From Mesorhizobium sp. B1-1-8 (GTDB taxonomy: Bacteria > Pseudomonadota > Alphaproteobacteria > Rhizobiales > Rhizobiaceae), in contig NZ_CP083956.1 of assembly GCF_006442795.2 (NCBI RefSeq), positions 4,069,501-4,133,500 on the forward strand: a stretch of DNA of 64,000 nucleotides, given 5' to 3'. The notes beneath the pieces are model-generated. The model saw nothing but the letters and a program-made list of their open reading frames with translations. It did not search any database and was not told the origin of the DNA. The first letter of the stretch is position 1, and every line of letters starts with the position of its first letter. A program made the translations under genes and the position numbers. Positions 1 through 9,559 of the stretch are shown one piece after another.

Positions 1-61
1 AAAGGTGTGGCTGCGCTGGAGACCAGTCTGGTATCGGACCGGAAATAGACGTTGGCGCGAG

Positions 62-221
62 GCCCCCCTCTCTGTCCTGCCGGACATCTCCCCCTCAAGG
101 GGGGAGATCGGCAGCTTTGGCGACGGCGCTCATCTTGCAACGTCTGCGATTGGCGAAGGCCGGCGTGACGGCCAATCTCCCCCCTTGAGGGGGAGATGTC
201 CGGCAGGACAGAGAGGGGGCG
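62..221. repeat. Intergenic palindromic repeat, copy 1 (RIME-like)
   Basis: About 160 bases whose two ends are inverted copies of each other: a C-rich arm with TGTCCTGCCGGACATCTCCC on the left and its complement on the right, with two internal shorter palindromes around CTCAAGGGGGGAG and CCCCTTGAGGGG. A second, clearly homologous copy lies at 10051-10206 in the same orientation. Rhizobial genomes carry families of such mosaic elements (RIME and relatives); the family assignment is inference. It lies just downstream of tdh and may help end or stabilise that transcript. Confidence 0.8.
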
Positions 222-246
222 AAGGAACTCGACTTCTCCTCAGGGC

Positions 247-1281
247 CTACCAATCCATCACCACCTTGCCCGAACTGCCGCTCCGCATTGCATCGAACCC
301 TGCCTGGAAATCGTCGATCCCAATCCGATGTGTGATCAGCCCCGAAACATCCAGCGGCCCCTGCACCAAAGCGATCATCTTGTACCAGGTCTCGAACATC
401 TCGCGGCCGTAAATGCCCTTGAGATGCAGCATCTTGAAGATGACCTTGTTCCAGTCGATCTCGAAGCCGGTGGGCGCGATGCCGAGGATGGCAATCTTGC
501 CGCCATTGTTCATGGTGTCGATCATGTCGCGGAAGGCGGGTGCTGCGCCCGACATTTCCAGCCCGACGTCGAAGCCCTCTGTCATGCCGAGCGCCGGCAT
601 GACATCGCGCAGCTTTTCCTTCGAGGCGTCGACGACGTGCTGGACACCGAGCTTCCTGGCCAGTTCCAGCCTGACCGGGTTGATGTCCGTGATGACGACC
701 TTTCTTGCGCCGACGCACTGCGCCACCAGCGCGCCCATGATGCCGATCGGGCCGGCGCCGGTGACCAGAACGTCCTCGCCGACCAGATCGAAGGATAATG
801 CCGTGTGGACGGCATTGCCCAGAGGATCGAAGATGGCGGCGATCTCGTCCGGCACGTCGTCGGGGATCGGCACGACATTATGCTGCGGGATCGCCAGATA
901 CTCGCCGAAGGCGCCGGGACGGTTGACGCCGACGCCGAGCGTGTTGCGGCAGAGATGCCCCCTGCCCGCGCGGCAGTTGCGGCAATGGCCGCAGACGATG
1001 TGGCCTTCGCCCGAGACCCGCTGGCCGACCTTGTATTCGGTGACCGCGGCGCCGAAATCGGCGACCGTGCCGACGAATTCGTGCCCTGTCACCATCGGTA
1101 CCGGCACTGTCTTCTGCGCCCACTGGTCCCAATTGTAGATGTGGACGTCGGTGCCGCAGATCGCGGTCTTCCTGACCTTGATCAGCACGTCGTTGGGGCC
1201 GATTTCCGGCACCGGCACCTCTTCCATCCAGATGCCAGGCTCGGCCTTGGCCTTCACCAGCGCCTTCATCATGTTGGACAT
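247..1281 (-). CDS. tdh: L-threonine 3-dehydrogenase
   Basis: Zinc-dependent medium-chain dehydrogenase of 344 residues that oxidises L-threonine to 2-amino-3-ketobutyrate with NAD+ in the cytosol. The catalytic zinc site is visible as C42 (in AICGTDVH) and H67-E68 (in TGHEF). The structural zinc cysteines are C97, C100, C103 and C111. The Rossmann motif [10 protein letters not shown] is near residue 175. Length matches the bacterial Tdh family. The ATG at 1281 is preceded by GGAGAG at good spacing. It is the last gene of a kbl-SRPBCC-tdh run; Kbl takes the Tdh product to glycine and acetyl-CoA, so the pair forms the complete threonine dehydrogenase pathway. Confidence 0.96.
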   Translation of the reverse strand: MSNMMKALVKAKAEPGIWMEEVPVPEIGPNDVLIKVRKTAICGTDVHIYNWDQWAQKTVPVPMVTGHEFVGTVADFGAAVTEYKVGQRVSGEGHIVCGHCRNCRAGRGHLCRNTLGVGVNRPGAFGEYLAIPQHNVVPIPDDVPDEIAAIFDPLGNAVHTALSFDLVGEDVLVTGAGPIGIMGALVAQCVGARKVVITDINPVRLELARKLGVQHVVDASKEKLRDVMPALGMTEGFDVGLEMSGAAPAFRDMIDTMNNGGKIAILGIAPTGFEIDWNKVIFKMLHLKGIYGREMFETWYKMIALVQGPLDVSGLITHRIGIDDFQAGFDAMRSGSSGKVVMDW

Positions 1282-1327
1282 TGGACGCTCTCCAAAAAAT
1301 CTTCTCTATCTTGACGGATCGGAAGCA

Positions 1328-1771
1328 TCAGCCCGTCGCCTCCAGAATGGTCTTCAGCCGCAGCAGATCCCGATCTGTCGAGCGCCGAACGGCCAAGGCC
1401 ATGAACGGGGCCATCAGACGGGAAAAGCCGGTCGGCGTCCCGCGGTTTCGGAGCGTCATATGGGTGCGGCCTTCGCCGGCGTCCCGCCACGCATAGCCCG
1501 TTTCCATGGGAAACGGCCCTTCAGCGGTTCGCATCACGAGTTTCTCGCCAGGCACCAACTCCACGATCTCGTAGGTGTAAACAAGCCGCCTTCCGAGAAA
1601 CCGCGCCACGAACCCAATTCTCGATCCCACCCTGGCCGGTCGAGGCGTCTTCCACTCCACCGAATCGATGTTGACGTACCAGCGCGGGACATTGTCCGGA
1701 TCGGCGGAAAAGCCGGCGACCACCGCACGCGGCCTGGCGATCTCGATCTCGCTCGTCACATCGATCGCCAT
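1328..1771 (-). CDS. SRPBCC (polyketide cyclase/START-like) family protein
   Basis: A 147-residue single-domain protein with the SRPBCC pattern: an opening strand (VTSEIEIARP), a helix region around DPDNVPRW, paired strands ending in the LVPGEKLVMRT and GRTHMTL segments, and a long C-terminal helix. Members bind small hydrophobic ligands or act as cyclases or coenzyme carriers; no specific ligand can be read here. It sits between kbl and tdh on the same strand with gaps of 27 and 46 bases, so it is probably cotranscribed with them. A third gene between kbl and tdh is not part of the standard pathway, and its role is unknown. Confidence 0.75.
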   Translation of the reverse strand: MAIDVTSEIEIARPRAVVAGFSADPDNVPRWYVNIDSVEWKTPRPARVGSRIGFVARFLGRRLVYTYEIVELVPGEKLVMRTAEGPFPMETGYAWRDAGEGRTHMTLRNRGTPTGFSRLMAPFMALAVRRSTDRDLLRLKTILEATG

Positions 1772-1798
1772 GATAGACTTCCATTCTCCCCCTCAGGG

Positions 1799-2986
1799 TC
1801 AAGCGATGACACCCAATTCCTTTCCCACGTCCCCAAACGCCGCCACGGCGCGGTCGATATCGGCGCTGGAATGCGCCGCCGACATCTGCGTACGGATGCG
1901 CGCCTGGCCCTTCGGCACCACCGGGAAGGAGAAGCCGATGACATAGATGCCCCGTTTCAGCATGCGCGCCGCCATCTCCTGCGCGAGTGCTGCGTCGCCC
2001 AGCATCACCGGGATGATCGGGTGATCCGCCCCGGCAAGCGTAAAGCCGAGCTTGCCCATCTCGGACCGGAAGCGTTGCGCATTGGCATATAGGCGCTCGC
2101 GCAGCGCACCGCCATGGCGGATCAGTTCGAAGACTTTCAGCGAACCGCCGGCGATCGCCGGCATCAGCGTGTTGGAGAAGAGATAGGGCCGCGAGCGCTG
2201 GCGCAGCCAGTCGACCACCTGTTTCTTGCCGGACGTGTAGCCGCCTGAAGCGCCGCCGAGCGCCTTGCCGAGCGTGCCGGTGATGATGTCCACCCTGCCC
2301 TCGACGCCGCAATGCTCGGGCGAACCGCGGCCGTTCCTGCCGACGAAGCCCACCGCATGGCTGTCGTCGACCATGACCATGGCATCGTATTTCTGGGCGA
2401 GGTCGCAGACCCCCTCAAGATTGGCGATGATGCCGTCCATCGAGAAAACGCCGTCGGTGGCGATCAGCCGGAAGCGGCAGTCCTTCGCTTCCTTCAGCCG
2501 GGCTTCCAGATCGGCCATGTCGTTGTTGGCGTAGCGGAAGCGCCTGGCCTTCGACAGCCGCACACCGTCAATGATCGAGGCATGGTTCAGCGCATCCGAG
2601 ATGACGGCGTCCTCCTCGCCGAGCAATGTCTCGAACAGGCCGCCATTGGCGTCGAAGCAGGAGCCGTAGAGGATGGTGTCGTCCATGCCGAGGAAGGACG
2701 AGATCGTGGCCTCGAGCTGTTTGTGCTCTTCCTGCGTGCCGCAGATGAAACGCACCGAGGCCATGCCATAGCCGTAGCGGTCGAGCGCCTGTTTCGCCGC
2801 CTCGCGCAAATCGGGGCTGTCGGCGAGGCCGAGATAATTGTTGGCGCAGAAATTCAGCACCTTCTGGCCGCCGACCTCGATCTCGGCCGACTGCATGGAA
2901 CTGATGACCCGTTCGGACTTGTAGAGTCCGGCCGATTTCAGGCCGGCAAGCTCGTTGTCGACGTGGGAAAGAAATGCTGCGCTCAT
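1799..2986 (-). CDS. kbl: Glycine C-acetyltransferase (2-amino-3-ketobutyrate CoA ligase)
   Basis: PLP-dependent alpha-oxoamine synthase of 395 residues that splits 2-amino-3-ketobutyrate with CoA into glycine and acetyl-CoA. The PLP lysine is K241 in GTLGKALGG, and the cofactor-binding VDDSHAVG segment is near 207-213. The open frame runs upstream to 3097, but the stretch before residue 38 looks like untranslated sequence; the ATG at 2986 ([10 protein letters not shown]) gives the family length. It is the first gene of the threonine-catabolism operon with tdh two genes downstream. Close relatives in the same fold (HemA, BioF, Spt) are excluded by the overall match to Kbl and by the tdh context. 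Confidence 0.95.
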   Translation of the reverse strand: MSAAFLSHVDNELAGLKSAGLYKSERVISSMQSAEIEVGGQKVLNFCANNYLGLADSPDLREAAKQALDRYGYGMASVRFICGTQEEHKQLEATISSFLGMDDTILYGSCFDANGGLFETLLGEEDAVISDALNHASIIDGVRLSKARRFRYANNDMADLEARLKEAKDCRFRLIATDGVFSMDGIIANLEGVCDLAQKYDAMVMVDDSHAVGFVGRNGRGSPEHCGVEGRVDIITGTLGKALGGASGGYTSGKKQVVDWLRQRSRPYLFSNTLMPAIAGGSLKVFELIRHGGALRERLYANAQRFRSEMGKLGFTLAGADHPIIPVMLGDAALAQEMAARMLKRGIYVIGFSFPVVPKGQARIRTQMSAAHSSADIDRAVAAFGDVGKELGVIA

Positions 2987-3287
2987 GGTCCGGCCCTGTT
3001 CGGTTCGAGACCGGACTGTCGCGCCGCGGTCAAGAAAAATCCATCGCAAAAACGACGGCTTCGGTGGCGTTGCGAAAGCCTGATGGCAATCGATCACGAC
3101 AGCCGGATGACGATGCGCTCAAAAGCAAGCCAGGCACGAAACGACATGATAACCATCTTAAGAGCTTTGTAGCTCTACCTAGGTCGGCTCCGCGCCTGCT
3201 TGCCAAGCTGTTAACCATTTCAAGGCAAGCGTTTACCCGCCACGCATCCATGGCAGGAATCCGCCGGGCCGGAGGGGTCATCCAGTT
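2987..3287. other. Intergenic region between divergent kbl and GGDEF/EAL gene
   Basis: About 300 bases between two divergently read genes. It must contain the promoters of both. I see no clear palindrome, riboswitch or coding sequence in it; open frames through it are short and not gene-like. Confidence 0.5.
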
Positions 3288-5357
3288 ATGTCGCAGCAGC
3301 CAGTGCACAGTGTTTCGCGCAAGCTGACTCTGCTGATCAAGAGCGGCTACTGGCTGGCGCTGACGATCATCGCTGCCATGGTGATAGCCTCATTCATCCT
3401 TTTGCAGCAGCTGATGGCCCAACAGCAGCGCAACGACGCGCTGCTCGACATCGTCTCGACGCAGAAGGCGCTGTCGCAGCGTATCGTCTTCCTGGCCAGC
3501 GCCACCGGTGCGGCCTCGCGCGACAAGCAACCAGCGCTGGTCACCGCGCTCAAGCAGGCAACGGGCGAGTTCGAGACCAATTATGACAGGCTGCTCGAGC
3601 AGACGGGCGCCGATCCGCTGTCGCCGGCGCGCAACGACCCGAAATCGATCGAATACGTACTGTTCAACAAGCCGTTCCACCTCGACTATTTCTCGGTCGG
3701 CCTCGTCGACAATGGCGAAAGGCTGGTCTCGTCCTTCGAATCCTCGCTCGGCATGCAAAGCGACGGCTACAAGGGCGGCGGCGAGCGCGTCGGTCTCGAC
3801 GCCTCCGTCGCCAATGCCACCATGTCCGGCTATGCCGCGCTCGGGCAGCGCATCAGCGCCTACGCCGACGAGCGGTCGAGCAAGGTGCTCGATCTGCACC
3901 GAACGCTGTTCTACGCCACCATCGGCGTCATCATTCTGGTGGCGCTGTTCATCTTCCGGCCGATGTCCAACGCCATCCTGCGCAAGACGCATGAACTGGT
4001 CGACGCCCGCAATTCGATGGCCTTCATCGCCGTGCATGACGGCCTGACCGGCCTGCACAATCGCACGTTCCTCACCGATCATTTCGATACGCTGATCAAG
4101 GGCGCGCAGCGTCGCCGCGAGCGGCTGGCGGTGATCCAGCTCGATCTCGACCGCTTCAAGCAGATCAACGACACGCTGGGGCATGCCGCCGGCGACTATG
4201 TGCTGGTGGTCACCGCGCAGCGGATGCGCGATTCCTGCCGCGCATCCGACCTCTGCGCCCGGCTCGGCGGCGACGAGTTCGTCATGATACTCAACGGCGC
4301 CGGCAGCACCGAGGATATTCATGCGCTGGCCAAGCGCATCATGTACCAGGTCAACGAGCCGATCGCTTTCCAGGGCACGACCATCATGCCCGGCGCCAGC
4401 GCCGGCATCGCCGTCTACCCGGTCGACGCCGACAACGCGCAGGATCTTCTCGTCCATGCCGATCTGGCGCTCTACTCCGCCAAGAAGATGGGCGGCGGCA
4501 GCTTCTCCTTCTTCTCCGAGGAACTGCGGCGCGAACTCGACTACCGCAAGCAGCTCGAGCAGGACATTCGCACCGCAATTGCCGAAAAGGCCTTCGACGT
4601 TTACTTCCAGCCGCAGGTGTCGCTCACCAGCGGCAAGATCAGCGGCATCGAGGCGCTGGTGCGCTGGAAGCATGCCGGGCGCGGCATGATCTCGCCCGGC
4701 GAATTCATCCCGGTCGCCGAGAAATGCGGCTTCATGCCGGATATCGGCCGCATCGTCATCGCCAAGGCGATCAACGAAGCAGCCGAATGGAACCGCGCCG
4801 GCATCGAGTTCGGGCGCCTCGCCGTCAACGTCTCGGGCACCGAACTGCGCGAGCCGGATTTCGACAAATTCCTGTTCTTGACGCTGGAGCGGGCGGGGCT
4901 GGCACCGCAGAAGCTGGCGCTGGAAATCGTCGAATCCGTCATCCTCGACGACGAGAAGACCGGCATCGCCGCCAAGCTCAGGCACATCCGCGCCGCCGGC
5001 GTTCATCTCGAACTCGACGATTTCGGCACCGGCTACGCCTCGCTCAGCCACGTCAATCCGAATGAGATCGACCGGCTGAAGATCGACCGGCGCTTCGTCC
5101 AGAACATCAACGAGAACGGCGACAACACCAAGATCGTGCGCGCCATCACCGAGCTCGCTCGTGGCCTCGGCATTTCGATCGTCGCCGAGGGTGCTGAGAC
5201 CGAAGCCGAGCTCGATTCGCTGATGGCGATCGGCTGCGACCAGGTGCAGGGCTATTCCATCGCCTTCCCGATGCCGCAGGACAAAGCGCGCGAATGGCTG
5301 CTGGCGCGCAGCCCGAAAAGGGCGAAGCTGAAGGTGCTGCAGGGTAATTTGGCGTAG
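3288..5357 (+). CDS. Membrane-anchored diguanylate cyclase/phosphodiesterase (GGDEF-EAL)
   Basis: A 689-residue cyclic-di-GMP signalling protein. A transmembrane helix near residues 21-43 and a second one near 208-224 frame a periplasmic sensor region without a recognised domain. A GGDEF domain follows, with an intact GGDEF signature at 327-331, then an EAL domain with EAL at 455-457. The EAL metal and catalytic motifs are kept (EIVES, LDDFGTGYASL, KIDRRFV, VAEGAET). Both active sites look intact, so it could make or degrade c-di-GMP; which activity dominates cannot be told. It is a single gene, divergent from kbl, and its input signal is unknown. Confidence 0.93.
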   Translation: MSQQPVHSVSRKLTLLIKSGYWLALTIIAAMVIASFILLQQLMAQQQRNDALLDIVSTQKALSQRIVFLASATGAASRDKQPALVTALKQATGEFETNYDRLLEQTGADPLSPARNDPKSIEYVLFNKPFHLDYFSVGLVDNGERLVSSFESSLGMQSDGYKGGGERVGLDASVANATMSGYAALGQRISAYADERSSKVLDLHRTLFYATIGVIILVALFIFRPMSNAILRKTHELVDARNSMAFIAVHDGLTGLHNRTFLTDHFDTLIKGAQRRRERLAVIQLDLDRFKQINDTLGHAAGDYVLVVTAQRMRDSCRASDLCARLGGDEFVMILNGAGSTEDIHALAKRIMYQVNEPIAFQGTTIMPGASAGIAVYPVDADNAQDLLVHADLALYSAKKMGGGSFSFFSEELRRELDYRKQLEQDIRTAIAEKAFDVYFQPQVSLTSGKISGIEALVRWKHAGRGMISPGEFIPVAEKCGFMPDIGRIVIAKAINEAAEWNRAGIEFGRLAVNVSGTELREPDFDKFLFLTLERAGLAPQKLALEIVESVILDDEKTGIAAKLRHIRAAGVHLELDDFGTGYASLSHVNPNEIDRLKIDRRFVQNINENGDNTKIVRAITELARGLGISIVAEGAETEAELDSLMAIGCDQVQGYSIAFPMPQDKAREWLLARSPKRAKLKVLQGNLA

Positions 5358-5378
5358 CGTATCGTCAGCAAACTTGAT

Positions 5379-5394
5379 GCGCCCGTGCGGGCGC
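5379..5394 (+). terminator. GC-rich stem-loop after the GGDEF/EAL gene
   Basis: GCGCCC, a four-base loop GTGC, then GGGCGC, starting 22 bases after the stop codon. Only a weak T-containing tail (CTTCGAT) follows, so termination would be inefficient or Rho-assisted. Confidence 0.4.
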
Positions 5395-5466
5395 CTTCGA
5401 TGGCAGGATAACGGCGCTGATCGCGGCGCTCAGACTGCGTCACTACGCCTTCGGCACCCTTCCGGG

Positions 5467-5925
5467 CTATGACTGAGGCGGTTGCTCAACCGGCAGAGCC
5501 GGCAATACCTTCAGCGGATTGAGCATGGGCACGCCTAGAGGCGCAAAGTGGCGCTCGTTGTCCGTCAGTATTATCAAACCGTGGACTTCAGCCGTTGCAG
5601 CAATCGCTATATCCTCAAAGCCCGGCCGATGCGCCCTGGCTCGATCGAGAATTGAGCCGGCTGCGTGCGCGGCACGCAGATCAAATGGTAGTATCCTTTC
5701 GTTGTAAAGATACTCAATTGCCTGCCACCATTGGCGCAGCAGAGCCGTTTTGCTGGTTGCGCCCTCGCGCTCGGCCTTCGCTATTCCAGAGGTGATTTCG
5801 GATGCGGTGACCACCGATAGGAACAGATGGTTGCTGGCATTATCCAGCCAATCCACCAAGGCTCGCCGGTCATTTTTTTTGGACGGCGCCATCGCCGAGA
5901 TGATATTTGTGTCCAGCAAGAACAT
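5467..5925 (-). CDS. PIN-domain ribonuclease toxin (VapC/FitB-like)
   Basis: A 152-residue PIN-domain protein, the likely toxin of a type II toxin-antitoxin pair. The acidic residues that bind Mg2+ are present: D5 in FLLDTN, E43 in ASEITSG, D105 in FEDIAIAATA and D122 in LTDNERHF. Family members cleave tRNA or other RNA and stop growth when the antitoxin is lost. The frame opens slightly upstream with a TTG codon, but the ATG at 5925 places the conserved LLDTN at the usual N-terminus. It lies 17 bases after the antitoxin gene and is surely cotranscribed with it. The RNA target is not predictable from sequence. Confidence 0.9.
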   Translation of the reverse strand: MFLLDTNIISAMAPSKKNDRRALVDWLDNASNHLFLSVVTASEITSGIAKAEREGATSKTALLRQWWQAIEYLYNERILPFDLRAAHAAGSILDRARAHRPGFEDIAIAATAEVHGLIILTDNERHFAPLGVPMLNPLKVLPALPVEQPPQS

Positions 5926-5942
5926 CGGAAGCAATGACCGTA

Positions 5943-6185
5943 CTACAGGTCAACCTTGCGTACAGGTTTGCGCGAACGAGGTGGAATGTCATCCTCAGTC
6001 CCAGGGAACGCTGCCAGCAATCGCCCGAAGCTCGGCACCCGAGATAGCCTCTCATAGTCCTCGAAAGACAGGATCACAGCTTGCTTGCGACCGTGCCGCG
6101 TGATGACGGCTGGTTCTCCGGCGACCGCTTGGTCGACCACCGCTGAAAGCGTGGCTTTGGCATCCTTCAATTGAATCTCTCGCAT
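5943..6185 (-). CDS. Phd/YefM-family antitoxin
   Basis: An 80-residue protein with the Phd/YefM pattern: MREIQLKDAKATLSAVVDQA forms the N-terminal DNA-binding half, followed by GEPAVITRHGRKQAVILSFEDYERL. The basic, flexible C-terminus (PPRSRKPVRKVDL) is the part expected to wrap the PIN toxin encoded just downstream. Such antitoxins neutralise the toxin and repress their own operon. A 7-base inverted repeat 15 bases upstream of the start is a good candidate for that operator. Phd-type antitoxins are often paired with PIN toxins in alphaproteobacteria. Confidence 0.88.
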   Translation of the reverse strand: MREIQLKDAKATLSAVVDQAVAGEPAVITRHGRKQAVILSFEDYERLSRVPSFGRLLAAFPGTEDDIPPRSRKPVRKVDL

Positions 6186-6199
6186 AGCCGAACTCTACA

Positions 6200-6220
6200 A
6201 TATGACTAGAGTGGTCATAT
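6200..6220 (-). promoter_or_regulatory. Candidate operator of the toxin-antitoxin operon
   Basis: Inverted repeat ATATGAC (6200-6206), 7-base spacer, GTCATAT (6214-6220), directly upstream of the antitoxin start codon. The position and symmetry fit autorepression by the antitoxin-toxin complex; binding is inferred. Confidence 0.6.
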
Positions 6221-6253
6221 AGCATTGCCGGTCCGCGGAAGCAATAGCATCTT

Positions 6254-6685
6254 TTAGAGGCTGCCAACATTCGCGCGAAGCGCCGCCAAGACCTTGGCAA
6301 ATTCCGCCAGCCGGTCGTCTGGCAAGCCCGCCCGCAGGCGCTTGTCGAAGGCCAGCGCTGCCATCCGCAATTTCTCGAACAGCGCTTCGCCGGCCTCGGT
6401 CAGCGCCACCTGATGGACCCTGCGGTTTTCCGGGTCACGGCGGCGCGTCAGCAACCCTTGCGCCTCCATCGCATTGAGATGATGGGTCAGCGTCGCGCCC
6501 TGGATGCCGATCATGCCGGCAAGCTCGCGCTGGTTGGCGAGTTCCTTCGACTTGACCGAGAGCAAGGTCAGCCAGACCGGCAGCGTTCCACCGGCCTCGA
6601 CCATCGCAGCGTCAAAGGCCTGCGCCACGATCTTGGAGGTGCGGGCGAGATTCATGCCGACAGGCGGGCGCTCGAACGGCGTCAT
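6254..6685 (-). CDS. MarR-family transcriptional regulator
   Basis: A 143-residue winged-helix regulator. The HTH is at about residues 52-75 (QRELAGMIGIQGATLTHHLN), followed by the wing with the family signature RRRDPENRRVHQVALTEAG. MarR proteins bind palindromes as dimers and are released by small phenolic or oxidative signals. It is divergent from a small membrane-protein gene at 6846, and the shared intergenic region carries the perfect palindrome TTAGATATCTAA, the likely operator. It probably represses itself and the membrane protein; the inducing ligand is unknown. Confidence 0.9.
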   Translation of the reverse strand: MTPFERPPVGMNLARTSKIVAQAFDAAMVEAGGTLPVWLTLLSVKSKELANQRELAGMIGIQGATLTHHLNAMEAQGLLTRRRDPENRRVHQVALTEAGEALFEKLRMAALAFDKRLRAGLPDDRLAEFAKVLAALRANVGSL

Positions 6686-6749
6686 GGCCGCGACACTAGA
6701 GCAAGCAAATGAATGGCGAAACTCCGCATCATGGATTGACTTCTAACCG

Positions 6750-6761
6750 TTAGATATCTAA
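6750..6761. promoter_or_regulatory. Palindrome TTAGATATCTAA, candidate MarR operator
   Basis: A perfect 12-base palindrome midway between the divergent MarR gene (start 6685) and the membrane-protein gene (start 6846). MarR operators typically have AT-rich half-sites of this type. Binding is inferred from position and symmetry. Confidence 0.6.
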
Positions 6762-6845
6762 TTTTGACTAAATGATGGCGTTGCCCGTTTCGTTTCAATC
6801 CCGGGCGACACACGCTGGCGGCGGGCGAAAAAGAGGAATGCAGTG

Positions 6846-7253
6846 ATGCAATATGTCTACATCATCGTCATCGGCCTGCATGTCATGGCCGGCGTCTTCT
6901 GGGCCGGCACGACAATCGCGGTTGCGCGAGACCCCGACATTCGGGCGGAACGGTTCTTCCGGCCGCAAATGGGCGCGGCCGGTCTGGCTTTTCTGACCGG
7001 CTTGCTGCTGTGGTATTTTTTCCATGAGGGTGCCTTCGGCTCGATGGAAAAGGTGCTGGCACTCGGCATCGTAACGGCACTGATCGCCGCCGGCGTGCAG
7101 GGTGCGCTTGTCGGCTCCGCCAGCAGGCAGCTCGCCGGCGCCGACGCGGGGACGCAAACCCAGCTGCGCGCAAAAATGACCAGAGGCGAACGCATCGCCG
7201 GCGGGCTGCTGGTCATCACCGTGTTTTGCATGGCGACCGCCAAGCTGTTTTGA
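6846..7253 (+). CDS. Small four-helix membrane protein
   Basis: About 135 residues with four hydrophobic segments (near 3-20, 44-60, 68-90 and 115-132), so an inner-membrane protein. The opening helix keeps a histidine (IGLHVMAGVFWAG) reminiscent of CopD or DUF2269-type proteins, but I cannot assign a family. The frame begins with GTG at 6843; the ATG at 6846 fits the upstream GAGG-containing ribosome site equally well. It is divergent from the MarR gene and probably under its control, possibly as an efflux or stress-related membrane component. Confidence 0.7.
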   Translation: MQYVYIIVIGLHVMAGVFWAGTTIAVARDPDIRAERFFRPQMGAAGLAFLTGLLLWYFFHEGAFGSMEKVLALGIVTALIAAGVQGALVGSASRQLAGADAGTQTQLRAKMTRGERIAGGLLVITVFCMATAKLF

Positions 7254-7412
7254 CATCGCACGGCCGGCGAAACCGACCGGGCGCGGCGCGCAACGGACCA
7301 AAGCGGCAGGTGGCTCTCCTTGCGGAGGTCGGTTGCGCGCCACAATAGACCTACTCCATCCCGACCAAAATCGGCATGGAACAGCCTCTATCCTTTTTGA
7401 GCAGGATCTTTT

Positions 7413-7437
7413 CCGAAAACCGGTTTCCACTTTTCGG
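7413..7437. repeat. Short intergenic palindrome (CCGAAAA ... TTTTCGG)
   Basis: Inverted repeat CCGAAAA (7413-7419) and TTTTCGG (7431-7437) around CCGGTTTCCAC. The sequence resembles a short palindrome I recall as widespread between rhizobial genes. It lies 16 bases beyond the 3' end of the flavin oxidoreductase gene, where it could act as a stem-loop at the transcript end. Confidence 0.5.
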
Positions 7438-7453
7438 GACTATGTTCCATGCG

Positions 7454-9502
7454 TCAGATGCGTATTCCGAACCGGATGCCGTCATAGATGGCGGCGTGGA
7501 TGTTGCGGGAGGCGACCGCATCGCCGATGCGGAAGACCACGAAGCCGCCTTGCGGATTGCGCGATGGAAATATATCGCCGCCGCTCACGAGCCGCTCGTA
7601 GTCGACCGCGCCGGCATTTTTCGACAGCTGCTTCAGCGACAGGTAGAGTTCGTCGAGCGGAGCGGTGCCATGCTCGACCACCACCTGGTCGACGCGCCGT
7701 TCGCCGCGCCAGCCATCGGCGAAATCGGACGCCAACTCGGCGATGAGCTGGTTGCCCTCGCGGCGCACCGAACGCAGGCGGGTGTTGATGGTGATGGTGA
7801 CGCCCTTTTCGTGGAAGGCGCGCATGTAGGGCACGTGGTTCATGCCGCCCATTTCCGGCGCGAAGAAGCGTTCCGGCGAGACTAATTCGAGTTTCGAACC
7901 GCTGTTGGCGATCAACTCGGCCGCGCCCATGCCCTGATGGCCGCCATTGTCGTCGTAAAGCAGCACGTTCTCGGCCGGCTTGACGCTGCCCGCCATGATG
8001 TCCCAGCTCGAGGTAACGAGGTTGTCGCCCGCCGCCAGCGGCGGGTTTTGCGGCAAGCCGCCGGTAGCGATAACCACCACGTCCGGCGACAGCGCCAGCA
8101 CGTCGTCCTTCTCGGCCCATGTGTCGTAACGGATCTCGACGCCCAGCCTGTCGAGCTCCGCCAGCCGCCAATCTATGATGCCGATCAACTCCTTGCGGCG
8201 CGGGTTCTGCGTCGCCAGCCGCACCTGCCCGCCAGCCTGGCTCGACGCTTCCAGCACCGTCACCTGATGGCCGCGCTCGGCGGCGACACGGGCCGCTTCA
8301 AGGCCGCCGGCGCCTGCGCCCACAACCACGACTTTCTTCCTCGGCCCTTCGCTTTTCGCGATGATATGCGGAATGGTCGCCTCGCGCCCCGTCGCGGCGT
8401 TATGGACGCACAGCGCCTCGCCGCCTTCATAGATGCGGTCGAGGCAATAAGTGGCGCCGACGCAAGGCCGGATCTCGTGCTCGCGGCCTTCCATTACCTT
8501 CCGGATGATATACGGGTCGGCGATGTGGGCGCGCGTCATGCCGACCATGTCGAGCTTGCCGGCGGCGATGGCGTGGCGTGCCGTGGCGACGTCGGAAATG
8601 CGCGCCGCATGGAAAGTCGGGAATTTGGTCGCCGCCCTCACCTCGCCGGCGAAATCGAGATGCGGCGAGGAGCGCATGCCGGTCACCGGAATGACCCTGG
8701 TCAGCGCCGCGTCGGTTTCGATCGAGCCGCGGATGATGTTGAGGAAATCGACCTTGCCGGAGGCGGCGAGCCGCCTGGCGATCTCGATGCCTTCGTCCTT
8801 CGACAGCCCCTTTTCGAGATCCTCGTCGGCGACCATGCGGATGCCGACGACAAAGTTTTCGCCGACGGCCGCACGCACGGCATCGAGCACCATGTTGGTG
8901 AAGCGCAGCCGGTTGTCGAGCGAGCCGCCGTATTCGTCGTCGCGATGGTTGGTGGCCGGCGACCAGAAACCGTCCATCAGATGACCGTAGGACTCGAACT
9001 CGATGCCGTCGAGGCCGGCCGCCTGGCAGCGCTGGGCGGCGGAAGCATAGTCGGCGACGATGCGCTCGATATCCCAGTCCTCGATAGTTTTTGGAAAGGA
9101 GCGATGCGCCGGCTCGCGCACGGGCGAGGCCGACAGCACCGGCAGCCAGTCGGCCTTGTTCCAACCGGTGCGGCGGCCGAGATGGGTGATCTGGATCATC
9201 ACCTTGCAGTCATGCTCGTGGCAGGCATCGGCCAGTTCGGCGAGCCAGGGCACGATGCGGTCGTCATAGACATGCAGATTGCCGAAGGCGGCCGGGCTGT
9301 CGCGCGAGACGATCGCCGAGCCCGCCGTCATGGTCAGCGCCATGCCGCCCTTGGCCTTCTCGGCATGGTAGAGTCGGTAGCGCTCCTTCGGCATGCCGTC
9401 CTCCGAATAGGCCGGCTCATGGCTGGTCGACATCACCCGGTTCTTCAGCGTCAGGTGCTTGAGCTGATAGGGTTGGAGAAGCGGGTCGTTGCTGGTCATC
9501 AT
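7454..9502 (-). CDS. NADH:flavin oxidoreductase, N-methylproline demethylase/DgcA-like
   Basis: A 682-residue protein with an N-terminal FMN-binding TIM barrel of the old yellow enzyme/trimethylamine dehydrogenase type (about 1-340), a short Fe-S linker and a C-terminal NAD(P)/FAD Rossmann module ([17 protein letters not shown] near 391). This architecture is shared by trimethylamine and histamine dehydrogenases, dienoyl-CoA reductase, dimethylglycine DgcA and stachydrine-pathway StcD-like demethylases. An N-demethylase role is likely. The Fe-S linker has cysteines at 347, 353 and 365 but alanine where the usual second cysteine would be (CVGATYC). It is divergent from queF, with 57 bases between the starts, and forms a single-gene unit. 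The substrate cannot be fixed from sequence. Confidence 0.8.
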   Translation of the reverse strand: MMTSNDPLLQPYQLKHLTLKNRVMSTSHEPAYSEDGMPKERYRLYHAEKAKGGMALTMTAGSAIVSRDSPAAFGNLHVYDDRIVPWLAELADACHEHDCKVMIQITHLGRRTGWNKADWLPVLSASPVREPAHRSFPKTIEDWDIERIVADYASAAQRCQAAGLDGIEFESYGHLMDGFWSPATNHRDDEYGGSLDNRLRFTNMVLDAVRAAVGENFVVGIRMVADEDLEKGLSKDEGIEIARRLAASGKVDFLNIIRGSIETDAALTRVIPVTGMRSSPHLDFAGEVRAATKFPTFHAARISDVATARHAIAAGKLDMVGMTRAHIADPYIIRKVMEGREHEIRPCVGATYCLDRIYEGGEALCVHNAATGREATIPHIIAKSEGPRKKVVVVGAGAGGLEAARVAAERGHQVTVLEASSQAGGQVRLATQNPRRKELIGIIDWRLAELDRLGVEIRYDTWAEKDDVLALSPDVVVIATGGLPQNPPLAAGDNLVTSSWDIMAGSVKPAENVLLYDDNGGHQGMGAAELIANSGSKLELVSPERFFAPEMGGMNHVPYMRAFHEKGVTITINTRLRSVRREGNQLIAELASDFADGWRGERRVDQVVVEHGTAPLDELYLSLKQLSKNAGAVDYERLVSGGDIFPSRNPQGGFVVFRIGDAVASRNIHAAIYDGIRFGIRI

Positions 9503-9559
9503 CTTCCTGCCGTTTCAAATTGTGCTAATGAGCCGCAAAAAACAAAGAAGGCTTTGCTC

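Noticed and set aside
3390..5051. 553-residue open frame on the minus strand
   Set aside because: Antisense to the GGDEF/EAL gene, where catalytic motifs prove the plus frame is real.
7937..9559. Long N-terminal extension of the queF frame
   Set aside because: Lies antisense to the flavin oxidoreductase and has no protein-like pattern; QueF starts at 9560.
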